NCBI RefSeq assembly: GCF_017741935.1
Contig: NZ_JAGHMH010000017.1
Location: 43,331 to 107,330 of the forward strand
DNA: 64,000 bases
Origin: Rhizobium sp. 16-449-1b
Lineage (GTDB): Bacteria > Pseudomonadota > Alphaproteobacteria > Rhizobiales > Rhizobiaceae
Direction of reading: 5' to 3'
This document shows, piece by piece, positions 44,478-53,738 of the stretch. Under the pieces are notes generated by a model. The model searched no databases and was not told where the DNA came from. It saw only the letters and a program-made list of their open reading frames with translations. Made by a program: the position numbers and the translations under genes. Positions within the stretch are counted from its first letter, which is position 1. Each line of letters begins with the position of its first letter.

Positions 44478-45539
44478 ATGTCATTTCTCTCGCTGACCAA
44501 CATTCAGAAATCCTTCGGCCAGGTTCAGGTCGTCAAGAACTTCAACATGAACATCGAGAAGGGAGAATTCGTCTCCTTTCTCGGCCCGTCGGGCTGCGGC
44601 AAGACCACCGTCCTGCGCATGATCGCCGGCTTCGAGAACCCGACCGGCGGCAATCTCAGCATCGCCGGCAAGGACATCGCGCCGCTGAAGCCGAACCAGC
44701 GCAATATCGGCATGGTCTTCCAGGCCTACGCGCTGTTCCCGAACATGACGGTGCATGACAACGTCGCCTTCGGCCTGAAGATCGCCGGCAAGCCGAAGGC
44801 CGAGATCGACGCCCGCGTCAAGGAGATGCTGGCGCTGATCCACCTCGGCCACCTCGCCGACCGCTACCCCTACCAGATGTCGGGCGGCCAGCAGCAGCGC
44901 GTGGCGCTCGCCCGCGCCCTTGCCGCCAAGCCGCAGGTTCTACTGCTCGACGAGCCGCTGTCGGCGCTGGACGCCAAGATCCGCGTCTCGCTGCGCGAGG
45001 AAATCCGCCAGATCCAGCAGTCGCTGGGCATCACCACCATCTTCGTCACTCACGACCAGGAAGAGGCGCTGTCGATCTCCGACCGCATCGTCGTCATGAA
45101 CGGCGGCCGCGCCGACCAGATCGGTACCCCCTTCGAGATCTACAACACGCCGGCCACGCGCTTCGTCGCATCCTTCGTCGGCACGTTGAACATCATCGAA
45201 GCCAAGGTCGTAGACCCCTCGGTCAACCGCATCCAGATCGGCGACCAGGGCGTGACGCTCCGCGAAAACATCTCCACCTACAAGGCCGGCGACACCGTCT
45301 CGCTGGCGCTGCGCCCGGAAGCCGGATCGCTCGCCGAAAGCACACCGAGCGACACCAAGCTCACCGGCGAAGTCGTCTCCGCCCACTTCCTCGGCTCCGT
45401 CATCCGCACCCGCATGAACGTCGGCGGCAATGTCATCTCCTTCGACATGTTCAACAGCCCCGGCGTCAAGCCGCCGGCCACCGGCGAAACGGTGACCCTG
45501 CGCTTCATGGCGGCGGATCTGCTGATTATCCGGGATTGA
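44478..45539 (+). CDS. ABC transporter ATP-binding protein
   Basis: This 353-residue importer ATPase of the PotA/FbpC type drives the two preceding permeases. Walker A is GPSGCGKTT (36-44), the signature is MSGGQQQRVALARAL, Walker B is VLLLDEPLSALD, and the switch His is in FVTHDQEEA. The C-terminal 120 residues form a TOBE domain. The start ATG 44478 has AAGG upstream. It is the last gene of the operon, with a strong terminator 20 bp after the stop. Confidence 0.94.
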   Translation: MSFLSLTNIQKSFGQVQVVKNFNMNIEKGEFVSFLGPSGCGKTTVLRMIAGFENPTGGNLSIAGKDIAPLKPNQRNIGMVFQAYALFPNMTVHDNVAFGLKIAGKPKAEIDARVKEMLALIHLGHLADRYPYQMSGGQQQRVALARALAAKPQVLLLDEPLSALDAKIRVSLREEIRQIQQSLGITTIFVTHDQEEALSISDRIVVMNGGRADQIGTPFEIYNTPATRFVASFVGTLNIIEAKVVDPSVNRIQIGDQGVTLRENISTYKAGDTVSLALRPEAGSLAESTPSDTKLTGEVVSAHFLGSVIRTRMNVGGNVISFDMFNSPGVKPPATGETVTLRFMAADLLIIRD

Positions 45540-45559
45540 TTACCGGACTTTCCGATTTT

Positions 45560-45588
45560 AAAGGCGTCGCCCATGGCGACGCCTTTTC
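45560..45588 (+). terminator. Rho-independent terminator of the ABC importer operon
   Basis: A perfect 12-bp stem, AAAGGCGTCGCC / GGCGACGCCTTT with a 3-nt loop, ends in TTTT. An ATG inside the loop is therefore not a credible start for the following gene. Confidence 0.88.
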
Positions 45589-45719
45589 CGTTTGCGGCTT
45601 TGCCACAGCGGGCACGCCGACGCCGCAACATGACGCGAAAACACCAGAAAACGCTTGAAATCCCCACCCCATTGCGCGACGACGGCACAACCGAAGTCAT
45701 ACCGCAAGAAGCCCGCATC

Positions 45720-47063
45720 ATGTCCCCCACCACGACGCCCGCAGCCGCCCCTCGCCGCCTCACCGCCCAGGATTTCAAGACGCTCGGCCTCTCCGCCCTT
45801 GGCGGCGCGCTGGAGTTCTATGATTTCATCATCTTCGTCTTCTTCGCCAGCGTGATCGGCCACCTGTTCTTCCCGCCGGACATGCCGGACTGGCTGGTGA
45901 CGATCCAGACCTTCGGCATCTTCGCCGCCGGCTATCTGGTGCGCCCCATCGGCGGCATTGTGCTCGCGCATTTCGGCGACATGTTCGGCCGCAAGCGCGT
46001 CTTTGCCTTCTCGATCATGCTGATGGCGCTGTCGACGCTCGGCATGGCCGCCATGCCGACCTATGCCACGATCGGCATCGCGGCACCGATCCTCCTGATC
46101 CTGATGCGCGTCCTGCAGGGTGCGGCGATCGGTGGCGAGGTGCCGGGCGCCTGGACCTTCGTCGCCGAACACGTTCCCTTCCGCCGCGTCGGTTTTGCCT
46201 GCGGCTTCCTCTGCTCGGGCCTGACACTCGGCATCCTGCTCGGCTCCTTCATCGCCACCATCATCAACTCGGCCTTCACGCCTGAAGATGTCGCCGCCTA
46301 TGCCTGGCGCATCCCCTTCTTCCTCGGCGGCATCTTCGGTCTCGTCGCCGTCTATCTCCGTCGCTGGCTGCAGGAGACGCCGATCTTCTCCGAAATGAAG
46401 CAGAGCCGCTCGCTGATGCGCGAGCTGCCGCTGAAGGCCGTGCTGCGCGATTATCCGCGCGGCGTCATCATCTCGATGCTGCTCACCTGGATCCTCTCGG
46501 CCGGCATCGTCGTCACCACGCTGATGACCGCGACCTTCCTGCAGAAGCTCTACGGCTACACCGCGCAGCAATCGCTGGCCGCGACCAGCTTCGGCACGCT
46601 GTTCCTGATCTTCGGCACGGCGGCCGCGGGCGCCATTGTCGATCGCGTTGGTTCCGGCCGCTTCTTCATCGTCGCCAGCATCTTCTTCGGCGCCGCCACC
46701 TTCGCCTTCTACACCTACGCAGCGACGTCGCTCACCGTGCTCTTCGTGCTCTATGCGATCATGGGCCTCTCCGTCGGCCTCGTCGGCGCCGTGCCCTATG
46801 TGATGGTCCGCGCCTTCCCGGCCCGCGTCCGCTTCACCGGCCTCTCCTTCTCCTACAACGTCTCCTACGCCATCTTCGGCGGCCTGACACCGCTGGCGGT
46901 CGCCTCCTTGCTGCCGCTGAACCCGATGGCGCATGCCTATTACCTGCTGTTCATCGCGGCCCTTGCCTTCGCGCTCGGCGTCTACCTGCTCGTCAAAGGC
47001 GACACGGTGGAGGCCGATGTCGGCATCGAGGAACTCAACCAGCGGCTTGCCGCCGGCGCCTGA
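45720..47063 (+). CDS. MFS transporter, metabolite:H+ symporter (MHS) family
   Basis: This 447-residue transporter has twelve membrane helices. The MHS branch (KgtP/ProP/citrate-type) is indicated by GGALEFYDFIIFVFFAS in helix 1. The MFS signature in loop 2-3 is HFGDMFGRKRVFAFS, with GEVPGAWTF in helix 5. The start ATG 45720 gives the usual short N-terminus; frames reaching 45573 start within a terminator. It likely imports a dicarboxylate or betaine-like solute by proton symport. It is first of a rightward set with NIPSNAP and PPM genes downstream, but the gaps (70 bp) and the hairpin at 47087-47112 leave coupling open. Confidence 0.9.
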   Translation: MSPTTTPAAAPRRLTAQDFKTLGLSALGGALEFYDFIIFVFFASVIGHLFFPPDMPDWLVTIQTFGIFAAGYLVRPIGGIVLAHFGDMFGRKRVFAFSIMLMALSTLGMAAMPTYATIGIAAPILLILMRVLQGAAIGGEVPGAWTFVAEHVPFRRVGFACGFLCSGLTLGILLGSFIATIINSAFTPEDVAAYAWRIPFFLGGIFGLVAVYLRRWLQETPIFSEMKQSRSLMRELPLKAVLRDYPRGVIISMLLTWILSAGIVVTTLMTATFLQKLYGYTAQQSLAATSFGTLFLIFGTAAAGAIVDRVGSGRFFIVASIFFGAATFAFYTYAATSLTVLFVLYAIMGLSVGLVGAVPYVMVRAFPARVRFTGLSFSYNVSYAIFGGLTPLAVASLLPLNPMAHAYYLLFIAALAFALGVYLLVKGDTVEADVGIEELNQRLAAGA

Positions 47064-47132
47064 CAACAGCACAATAAGCCAATAGCGGGCCGGCAGGCAT
47101 TTTAGCCGGCCCGATCAATGAGAGATATTTCA

Positions 47133-47438
47133 ATGATTACCTGCCATCTGCGTTATGTCATCGATCCCTACAAGCTCGCCGAATTCGAGGAATACGCCAG
47201 GCTTTGGATCCCCATCGTCAACCGCATGGGCGGCAACCATCACGGCTATTTCCTGCCGTCAGAAGGTGCCAACAACATCGCGGTCGCCTTGTTCTCCTTC
47301 CCGAGCCTCGCCGCATACGAAGACTACCGCACCCGCATGGCCGCCGATCCCGAGTGCCAGGCGGCATTCGATCTGGACAAGCGCAACCGCAGCATCATCA
47401 GCTATGAGCGCAGCTTCATGCGCCCGGTTCTCGGCTGA
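47133..47438 (+). CDS. NIPSNAP-family protein
   Basis: This 101-residue protein is a dimeric alpha/beta-barrel NIPSNAP member. ITCHLRYVIDPYKLAEFEEYARLW at the start and HHGYFLPSEGANNIAVALFSF in the middle are the family blocks (quoted in part). Roles of bacterial members are poorly known. The start is ATG 47133, preceded by GAGAGATATTTCA. It follows the MHS transporter gene by 70 bp, in which an 8-bp hairpin without a T-tract (GGGCCGGC / GCCGGCCC, 47087-47112) lies. Confidence 0.88.
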   Translation: MITCHLRYVIDPYKLAEFEEYARLWIPIVNRMGGNHHGYFLPSEGANNIAVALFSFPSLAAYEDYRTRMAADPECQAAFDLDKRNRSIISYERSFMRPVLG

Positions 47439-47514
47439 CCGAGATGTCACCACATCCGCGAGGGCCGACACGTTCGGCCTTCCATTGGCACCCATGACGA
47501 GGAACTGAAGAACG

Positions 47515-48384
47515 ATGCCGGCACCTCAGATCAAGATCCTCGACGCGCTCTCCATACCGGGAAACCCGGCCAAGCCGAACGACGACCGCTTCGGATATAA
47601 CGAGGCCTGCGCCTTCGTGATCGATGGCGCGACCGGCCTTGGCGACCGCCAATACATGGACGCATCCGGCAGCGACGCCGCCTGGGTCGCGGCACGCTTC
47701 GCGGATGGATTCAGGCAGCAGATCACGCGTGAGACCCCTGTCTCCGATATCGCCCGCGCCGTATCACAGGATGCCAAGGCCACATTCCTCGGCAGCAACC
47801 CCGATGTGCCGCGCTACGCCTGGCCGCTCTCCGCCTTCTCGATGATCCACGCCACCGACGACCGCCTGACCTTCTACGGCCTCGGCGATTCCTGCGTCTT
47901 CCTCTTGCAGGAAGATGGATCGGTGAGCTTCCACATGGCCCTTCCCGACGCCTATGTCCGGGAGCAGGCCCATGCGCAAAGCCATATCGCCCGCACCGGC
48001 GGCATCACCAAGGATGGCGGCGCGCTCGGCAATGCGGAAACGCTGGCGGCTCTGCGCCGCCACCGTGAAAGCCAGAACACCGCAGGCGGGATCTGGACCT
48101 TGGGTCTCGTGCCTGAATCGGCCGATCATCTCGTGTCGGAAGAATTGAAGATCAAGGGCCGCGCCCACGCCATCATCTGCAGCGACGGCTTCGCCGATCT
48201 GGTCGTCCTCTACGAAGCCTATGACGCCGCAAGCCTGGTGCGCGCGTCGCTCGACAAGGGCCTCGCCCCGATGATCGAGGAACTCCGCCGCTTCGAGCGC
48301 GAGACCGATCCTGAGGGACTGCGCTATCCCCGCTTCAAGCAGAGCGACGACACGACCGCGATCCTCGTCGAACTCACGGCCTGA
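47515..48384 (+). CDS. PPM/PP2C-family protein phosphatase
   Basis: This 289-residue protein has the metal-binding signatures of PP2C serine/threonine phosphatases. NDDRFG near residue 22 and DGATG at 37-41 are the first, YGLGDS mid-way is the second, SDGFAD at 223-228 the third, and SDDTTAI near 280 the last. All key Asp residues are present, so it should be active. It is cytosolic, with no membrane or sensory domain. A partner kinase is not nearby. It is convergent with metH, with a long hairpin between. Confidence 0.88.
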   Translation: MPAPQIKILDALSIPGNPAKPNDDRFGYNEACAFVIDGATGLGDRQYMDASGSDAAWVAARFADGFRQQITRETPVSDIARAVSQDAKATFLGSNPDVPRYAWPLSAFSMIHATDDRLTFYGLGDSCVFLLQEDGSVSFHMALPDAYVREQAHAQSHIARTGGITKDGGALGNAETLAALRRHRESQNTAGGIWTLGLVPESADHLVSEELKIKGRAHAIICSDGFADLVVLYEAYDAASLVRASLDKGLAPMIEELRRFERETDPEGLRYPRFKQSDDTTAILVELTA

Positions 48385-48411
48385 AGTCAGGCTGACGTGA
48401 CAGCAATTTTC

Positions 48412-48448
48412 GATTCAGGATCAGGCCCTTGGCCGATGATCCCGAATC
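48412..48448. terminator. Convergent hairpin between PPM gene and metH
   Basis: GATTC-A-GGATCA pairs with TGATCC-C-GAATC around a GC-rich loop, giving an 11-bp stem with one mismatch. ATTTTC follows on the + strand and AAAATTG on the other. It could end both convergent genes. Confidence 0.5.
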
Positions 48449-48490
48449 ATTTTCTCCGGCAATTGAATCAGTGCCTGAAGACGCGCCCGA

Positions 48491-51400
48491 TCAGGCCGCG
48501 TCTTCCACGTCTTCGCGCGGCTTCGACGGCACGTAGTTGAGCACCGGCCCGAGCCAGCGCTCGACCTCGGCGATCTCCATGCCCTTGCGGCCGGCATAAT
48601 CCTCGACCTGATCCCGCTCCACCTTGGCAACGCCGAAGTAGTAGGCGTCGGGATGGCCGATATAGATGCCCGAGACGGACGAGCCCGGCCACATGGCGTA
48701 GCTCTCGGTGAGCTTCACGCCGGCGGCGTTTTCGGCATCGAGAAGAGCAAACAGCGTCTTCTTCTCGGTGTGATCGGGCTGCGCCGGATAGCCGGGCGCC
48801 GGGCGGATACCGGCATATTCCTCGGTGATCAACTGCTCCTTGCTGAACGCCTCGCCCTTGGCATAGCCCCAATATTCGCGGCGCACCTCTTCGTGCATGC
48901 GCTCGGCGAAGGCTTCCGCGAAGCGGTCGGCCAACGCCTTGACGAGGATCGACGAATAGTCGTCGTTGGCGCGTTCGAAGCGCTCGGCGATGGCCACTTC
49001 CTCGATACCGGCAGTGACGACGAAGCCGCCGACGTAGTCCTGCACACCGCTGTCGACAGGCGCCACGAAGTCCGACAGCGCCACGTTCGGCCGCCCGTCG
49101 CGCTTCGAAAGCTGCTGGCGCAGCGTGTAGAAGGTCGCGAGGTCTTGCCTGCGGCTGTCATCCGTAAACAGGCGGATATCGTCGCCGACGGTGCCGGCCG
49201 GCCAGAAGCCGATGACGGCGCGCGGACGGAACCACTTCTCGTCGATGATCTTCTTCAGCATCCCCTGCGCATCCGCCCAGAGCGCGCGTGCCGCCTCGCC
49301 CTGCTTCTCATCCTCGAGAATGGCAGGATAGCGGCCCTTCAGCTCCCAGGTCTGGAAGAACGGCGTCCAGTCGATGTATTCGGCGAGCGTCGCCAGATCG
49401 TAGTCCTCGAACACCTTGGTTCCGAGGAAGCTTGGCTTGGCGGGCGCGTAAGCGGCCCAATCGACCTTCTGCGCGTTCTCACGGGCACGCGCCAGCGGCA
49501 GGCGCACCTTCTCGGCCTCGCTGCGGGCATGGGCCGCGGCAACCTTGGCGTATTCGGCGCGGATATCGGTGATGTAGCCATCGCGGTTCTCGGGCGAGAG
49601 CAGCGACGAGACCACGCCCACCGCGCGGCTGGCGTCGGTGACGTAGACGGTCTGGCCCTTGCTGTAGCCGGGATGGATCTTCACCGCCGTATGCACACGG
49701 CTGGTCGTGGCGCCGCCGATCAGCAGCGGCAGGTCCAGACCCTGGCGCTCCATTTCGGCCGCCACATGCACCATCTCGTCGAGCGACGGCGTGATCAGGC
49801 CCGAGAGGCCGATGACGTCGACCTTCTCGGCCACCGCCGTCTCCAGGATCTTCGTCGCCGGCACCATGACGCCGAGGTCGATGATCTCGTAATTATTGCA
49901 GGCAAGCACGACGCCGACGATGTTCTTGCCGATATCGTGGACATCGCCCTTCACTGTCGCCATCAGAATCTTGCCGGCCGACTTGCGGTCGTCGCCGCCG
50001 TTCAGGCGCTTCTCTTCTTCCATGTAGGGAAGGAGAACGGCCACGGCCTGCTTCATCACGCGCGCCGACTTGACGACCTGCGGCAGGAACATCTTGCCCG
50101 AGCCGAACAGATCGCCAACCACGTTCATCCCGGCCATCAACGGACCTTCGATGACATGCAGCGGACGGGCCGCTGCAAGGCGCGCCTCTTCGGTATCGGC
50201 GTCGATATATTCGGTAATGCCGTTGACCAAAGCGTGTTCAAGACGCTTCTCGACCGACCATTCGCGCCATGAGAGATCCTGCACGCGGCCTTCGCGCGCA
50301 GCCCCGCCACGGAACTTCTCGGCCACTTCGAGCAGCCGCTCGGTGGCGTCGGCGCGGCGGTTCAGCACCACGTCCTCGCAGGCCTCGCGCAGCTCGGCGT
50401 CGATCTGGTCATAGACCGCGAGCTGGCCGGCATTGACGATACCCATGTCCATGCCCGCCTGGATGGCGTGGTAGAGGAACACGGCGTGCATCGCCTCGCG
50501 CACCGGCTCGTTGCCGCGGAACGAGAAGGAGAGGTTCGAAACGCCGCCCGAAATATGCACCAGCGGCATCGTCTTGCGGATCGTGCGCGTCGCCTCGATG
50601 AAGTCGACGCCGTAATTGTTGTGCTCCTCGATGCCGGTCGCGACAGCAAAGACGTTCGGATCGAAGATGATGTCCTCGGGCGGGAAGCCGGCCTTTTCGG
50701 TCAAGAGCTTGTAGGCGCGCGTGCAGATCTCGACCTTGCGGTCATAGGTATCCGCCTGCCCCGTCTCGTCGAAGGCCATGACGACGACAGCCGCGCCATA
50801 GGCATGCAGCAGCCTCGCCTGCGCGAGAAAATTCTCCTCGCCTTCCTTCAGCGAGATCGAGTTGACGATCGGCTTGCCCTGAACGCGCTTCAGGCCGGAT
50901 TCGATGATCGAGAACTTGGAGCTGTCGATCATGACGGGCACGCGAGCGATATCCGGCTCGGCGGCGATCAGGTTCAGGAACTCGACCATCGCCTTTTCGG
51001 AATCGATCAGGCCTTCGTCCATGTTGATATCGATGATCTGCGCGCCGTTCTCGACCTGGTCGCGCGCGACATCGAGCGCTGCCGTGTAATCGGCGTTGGT
51101 GATCAGCTTGCGGAAGCGTGCCGAACCCGTGACGTTGGTGCGCTCGCCGACGTTGACGAACGGGATGTCCTTGGTGAGCTCGAAGGGCTCGAGGCCCGAC
51201 AGCGACATGAACGGGCGGTGCTCGGGGATCGGGCGCGGCTTGTACTTGGCGACAACCTCGGCGATCGCCTTGATATGTTCAGGCGTCGAGCCGCAGCAGC
51301 CGCCGACGATGTTGACGAGGCCTTCGCGGGCGAACTCGTCGATCTGCGCCGCCATCAGCTCGGGCGTCTCGTCATACTGGCCGAACTCGTTGGGCAGGCC

Positions 51401-52264
51401 GGCATTCGGATAGGCGCAGATGAAGGTATCGGCAACGCCCGACAATTCCTGCAGGTGCGGACGCATGGCGTTGGCGCCGAGCGCGCAGTTCAGGCCGATC
51501 GTGAACGGATTGGCATGGCGCACCGAGTTCCAGAAGGCCGACGGCGTCTGGCCCGACAGCGTGCGGCCGGACAGGTCGGTGATCGTACCGGAGATCATGA
51601 CCGGCAGGCGGATGCCCTTGGCCTCGAAGCGCTCCTCGCAGGCAAAGATCGCCGCCTTGGCGTTCAGCGTGTCGAAGATCGTCTCGATCAGGATGATGTC
51701 GGCGCCGCCGTCGATGAGGCCGTCGATCTGTTCGGCATAGGCGATGCGCAGGTCGTCGAAGGTGACGGCGCGGAAGCCCGGATTGTTGACGTCAGGCGAG
51801 ATCGAGGCTGTGCGGTTGGTCGGGCCGATGGCACCGGCCACGAAACGGCGGCGGCCATCCTCGCGCTCGGCGCGGATGCAGGCGCGGCGCACGACTTCGG
51901 CACCTTCCTTGTTCAGCGCATACACCTCGCCTTCCATTGCATAGTCGGCCTGCGCGATGCGGGTGGAGGAGAAGGTGTTGGTCTCGAGAATATCAGCGCC
52001 CGCTTTGGCGTATTTGTAATGGATTTCCTCGATCGCATCCGGCTGCGAGAGGATGAGAAGGTCGTTGTTGCCCTTCTGGTGGCAGGCGCAGCCGATGAAG
52101 CGATCGCCGCGGAAGTGGTCCTCGTCGAAACCCAGCCCCTGGATCTGCGTGCCCATGGCGCCGTCAAGGACGAGAATGCGTTCGCTTGCGGCTTTCCTGA
52201 GCGCTGCAAACACTTCACTGCCGTCGCGCTTTTCCCCTTCGGGGCCAAACAGATTGTTGAACAC
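48491..52264 (-). CDS. metH: Cobalamin-dependent methionine synthase
   Basis: MetH transfers the methyl group of 5-methyl-THF through cobalamin to homocysteine. The 1257-residue protein has all four modules: homocysteine-binding (about 20-330, with GGCCGSTPEHI zinc Cys), pterin-binding (350-620), cobalamin-binding (650-890, DVHDIGKNIVG holding the His ligand), and the reactivation domain (920-1245, with RPAPGYPAQPDH). A start at ATG 52285 has no ribosome binding site. GTG 52264 has AAGGAG at 7-nt spacing, so I use that. Upstream at 52309-52328 is the palindrome shared with the ArsR-methyltransferase/metF unit, suggesting joint control. Confidence 0.96.
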   Translation of the reverse strand: MFNNLFGPEGEKRDGSEVFAALRKAASERILVLDGAMGTQIQGLGFDEDHFRGDRFIGCACHQKGNNDLLILSQPDAIEEIHYKYAKAGADILETNTFSSTRIAQADYAMEGEVYALNKEGAEVVRRACIRAEREDGRRRFVAGAIGPTNRTASISPDVNNPGFRAVTFDDLRIAYAEQIDGLIDGGADIILIETIFDTLNAKAAIFACEERFEAKGIRLPVMISGTITDLSGRTLSGQTPSAFWNSVRHANPFTIGLNCALGANAMRPHLQELSGVADTFICAYPNAGLPNEFGQYDETPELMAAQIDEFAREGLVNIVGGCCGSTPEHIKAIAEVVAKYKPRPIPEHRPFMSLSGLEPFELTKDIPFVNVGERTNVTGSARFRKLITNADYTAALDVARDQVENGAQIIDINMDEGLIDSEKAMVEFLNLIAAEPDIARVPVMIDSSKFSIIESGLKRVQGKPIVNSISLKEGEENFLAQARLLHAYGAAVVVMAFDETGQADTYDRKVEICTRAYKLLTEKAGFPPEDIIFDPNVFAVATGIEEHNNYGVDFIEATRTIRKTMPLVHISGGVSNLSFSFRGNEPVREAMHAVFLYHAIQAGMDMGIVNAGQLAVYDQIDAELREACEDVVLNRRADATERLLEVAEKFRGGAAREGRVQDLSWREWSVEKRLEHALVNGITEYIDADTEEARLAAARPLHVIEGPLMAGMNVVGDLFGSGKMFLPQVVKSARVMKQAVAVLLPYMEEEKRLNGGDDRKSAGKILMATVKGDVHDIGKNIVGVVLACNNYEIIDLGVMVPATKILETAVAEKVDVIGLSGLITPSLDEMVHVAAEMERQGLDLPLLIGGATTSRVHTAVKIHPGYSKGQTVYVTDASRAVGVVSSLLSPENRDGYITDIRAEYAKVAAAHARSEAEKVRLPLARARENAQKVDWAAYAPAKPSFLGTKVFEDYDLATLAEYIDWTPFFQTWELKGRYPAILEDEKQGEAARALWADAQGMLKKIIDEKWFRPRAVIGFWPAGTVGDDIRLFTDDSRRQDLATFYTLRQQLSKRDGRPNVALSDFVAPVDSGVQDYVGGFVVTAGIEEVAIAERFERANDDYSSILVKALADRFAEAFAERMHEEVRREYWGYAKGEAFSKEQLITEEYAGIRPAPGYPAQPDHTEKKTLFALLDAENAAGVKLTESYAMWPGSSVSGIYIGHPDAYYFGVAKVERDQVEDYAGRKGMEIAEVERWLGPVLNYVPSKPREDVEDAA

Positions 52265-52308
52265 GGGCGGACTCCTTGACGTCATTATAAAGACAAGCCG
52301 CCCAAATC

Positions 52309-52328
52309 ACATAAAGATATCTTTATGT
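52309..52328. promoter_or_regulatory. Palindromic operator upstream of metH
   Basis: ACATAAAGATATCTTTATGT is a perfect 20-bp palindrome whose 16-bp core is identical to that at 17757-17772. It lies 45 bp before the metH start and directly downstream, on the - strand, of a TTGACA-like -35. A repressor bound here would block the metH promoter. It could also affect the divergent AGE-family gene at 52438. Confidence 0.85.
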
Positions 52329-52437
52329 CAATATATCAGCGACAATTTCGCCATTGCCGGCGCACGGCGGATGACAGACTCGAACGCCCCCTATATAGGC
52401 AATTTCAAAGCATTGTGTATGAAATCGGAGGAGTATC

Positions 52438-53697
52438 ATGGCACCTGCAATCGGCGACGCCGCGCTCGGCAACTGGACCACACGCACCTACCACCGCGAC
52501 TGGCTCGTCGCCCAGGCCAATGGCCTGTTCGATTTCTTCCAGCATGATTCCATCAATCCCAAGGGTGGCTTCTACGATCTCGACGACACCGGCAAGCCGC
52601 TCGACGCCGAGGGCCAGGTGCGCGGCATCCATATCGCTGCCCGCGCCGTCCATTGCTTCTCGATCGGCACCCTGCTCGGCCGCCCTGGCGCATCCGATGT
52701 CGTCGATCATGGCATGCAGTATATTTGGAACCACCACCGGGACCAGAAGAACGGCGGCTATTTCTGGTCGCTGAACAATGACGGCCCCGTCGACACCAAC
52801 AAGCAGGGCTACGGCCACGCCTTCGTGCTGCTCGCCGCCTCCTCCGCCAAGACCATCGGCCACCCGCTCGCCGACGGCATGCTTGCCGATATCACCGAAG
52901 TCCTGAACACCCGCTTCTGGGAAGACAAGCACGGCGCCATCGCCGAGGAATTCACCGCCGACTGGCAGCCGCTCGACGGCGGCACCTATCGCGGCCAGAA
53001 TTCCAACATGCACCTGACCGAAGCCCTGATGGCCGCCTTCGAAGCAACTGGCAACCGTGACTACCTCACCAAGGCCGAAAGCATCGCCGACCTCGTCATC
53101 CGCCGCGCCGCCGGCTCCGTCGACTGGCGCGTCGCCGAGCACTTCGACACGAACTGGACGCTCGACAAGAACTACTATCATCCGAACGAGATGTTCCGCC
53201 CCGCGGGCACCACGCCCGGCCACTCGCTGGAATGGGCGCGCCTGCTGCTGCAGCTTTGGGCGCTCGGCGGCAAGAAGCTGGAATGGCTGCCGGATGCCGC
53301 CAAGGGCCTGTTCTCGCAGGCAATGGCGCTCGGCTGGGACGACGAAAACGGCAGCTTCTTCTACACACTCGACTGGGAGGACCGCCCGGACAAGCGCCAG
53401 AAGATGTGGTGGCCCGCCTGCGAAGGTGCGGCCGCTGCTCACTACCTCAACGAACACCTGCCGAGCGACTATCACGAGGAGAGCTACCGCAAGATCTGGA
53501 ACGTCATCGAGCGCCGCTTCATCGACCACAAAAACGGCGGCTGGCACGAGGAACTGACGGAAGACATGATCCCCGCCCATACCATCTTCCCCGGCAAGGG
53601 CGACATCTACCACGCCCTGCAAGCCTGCCTCATCCCCCTCTTCCCGGCCACCGGCAGCCTGACCAAGGTCATCCCCGAAGCCGGCGGCAAGATCTGA
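52438..53697 (+). CDS. AGE-family sugar epimerase/isomerase
   Basis: This 419-residue (alpha/alpha)6-barrel protein belongs to the N-acylglucosamine 2-epimerase superfamily, which includes D-mannose isomerase and cellobiose 2-epimerase. GGFYDLDDTGKPL, QGYGHAFVLLAASS, WQPLDGGTYRGQNSNMHLTEALMAAFE and GHSLEWARLLL carry the conserved His/Glu/Arg active-site residues. The exact sugar is unclear; the mannose isomerase branch is favoured by GGFYD and length. GGAGGAG sits before the ATG. It is divergent from metH, sharing the 170-bp promoter region that contains the palindrome. Confidence 0.9.
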   Translation: MAPAIGDAALGNWTTRTYHRDWLVAQANGLFDFFQHDSINPKGGFYDLDDTGKPLDAEGQVRGIHIAARAVHCFSIGTLLGRPGASDVVDHGMQYIWNHHRDQKNGGYFWSLNNDGPVDTNKQGYGHAFVLLAASSAKTIGHPLADGMLADITEVLNTRFWEDKHGAIAEEFTADWQPLDGGTYRGQNSNMHLTEALMAAFEATGNRDYLTKAESIADLVIRRAAGSVDWRVAEHFDTNWTLDKNYYHPNEMFRPAGTTPGHSLEWARLLLQLWALGGKKLEWLPDAAKGLFSQAMALGWDDENGSFFYTLDWEDRPDKRQKMWWPACEGAAAAHYLNEHLPSDYHEESYRKIWNVIERRFIDHKNGGWHEELTEDMIPAHTIFPGKGDIYHALQACLIPLFPATGSLTKVIPEAGGKI

Positions 53698-53705
53698 CAA
53701 TGAAC

Positions 53706-53735
53706 AAGGCGGCGCCGCATCCACGGCGCCGCCTT
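53706..53735. terminator. Terminator-like hairpin after AGE-family gene
   Basis: AAGGCGGCGCCG pairs over 12 bp with CGGCGCCGCCTT, 6-nt loop. The following sequence is CGTTC, so no strong T-tract on the + strand. It sits in the convergent gap between the AGE-family gene and the leftward hypothetical gene. Confidence 0.6.
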
Positions 53736-53738
53736 CGT

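Noticed and set aside
45573..45719. Long N-terminal extension of the MHS transporter
   Set aside because: Its ATG lies in the loop of the preceding operon's terminator and the added residues are not conserved-looking.
47087..47112. Terminator between MHS and NIPSNAP genes
   Set aside because: A GGGCCGGC/GCCGGCCC stem exists but no T-tract follows, so it is at best an mRNA structure.
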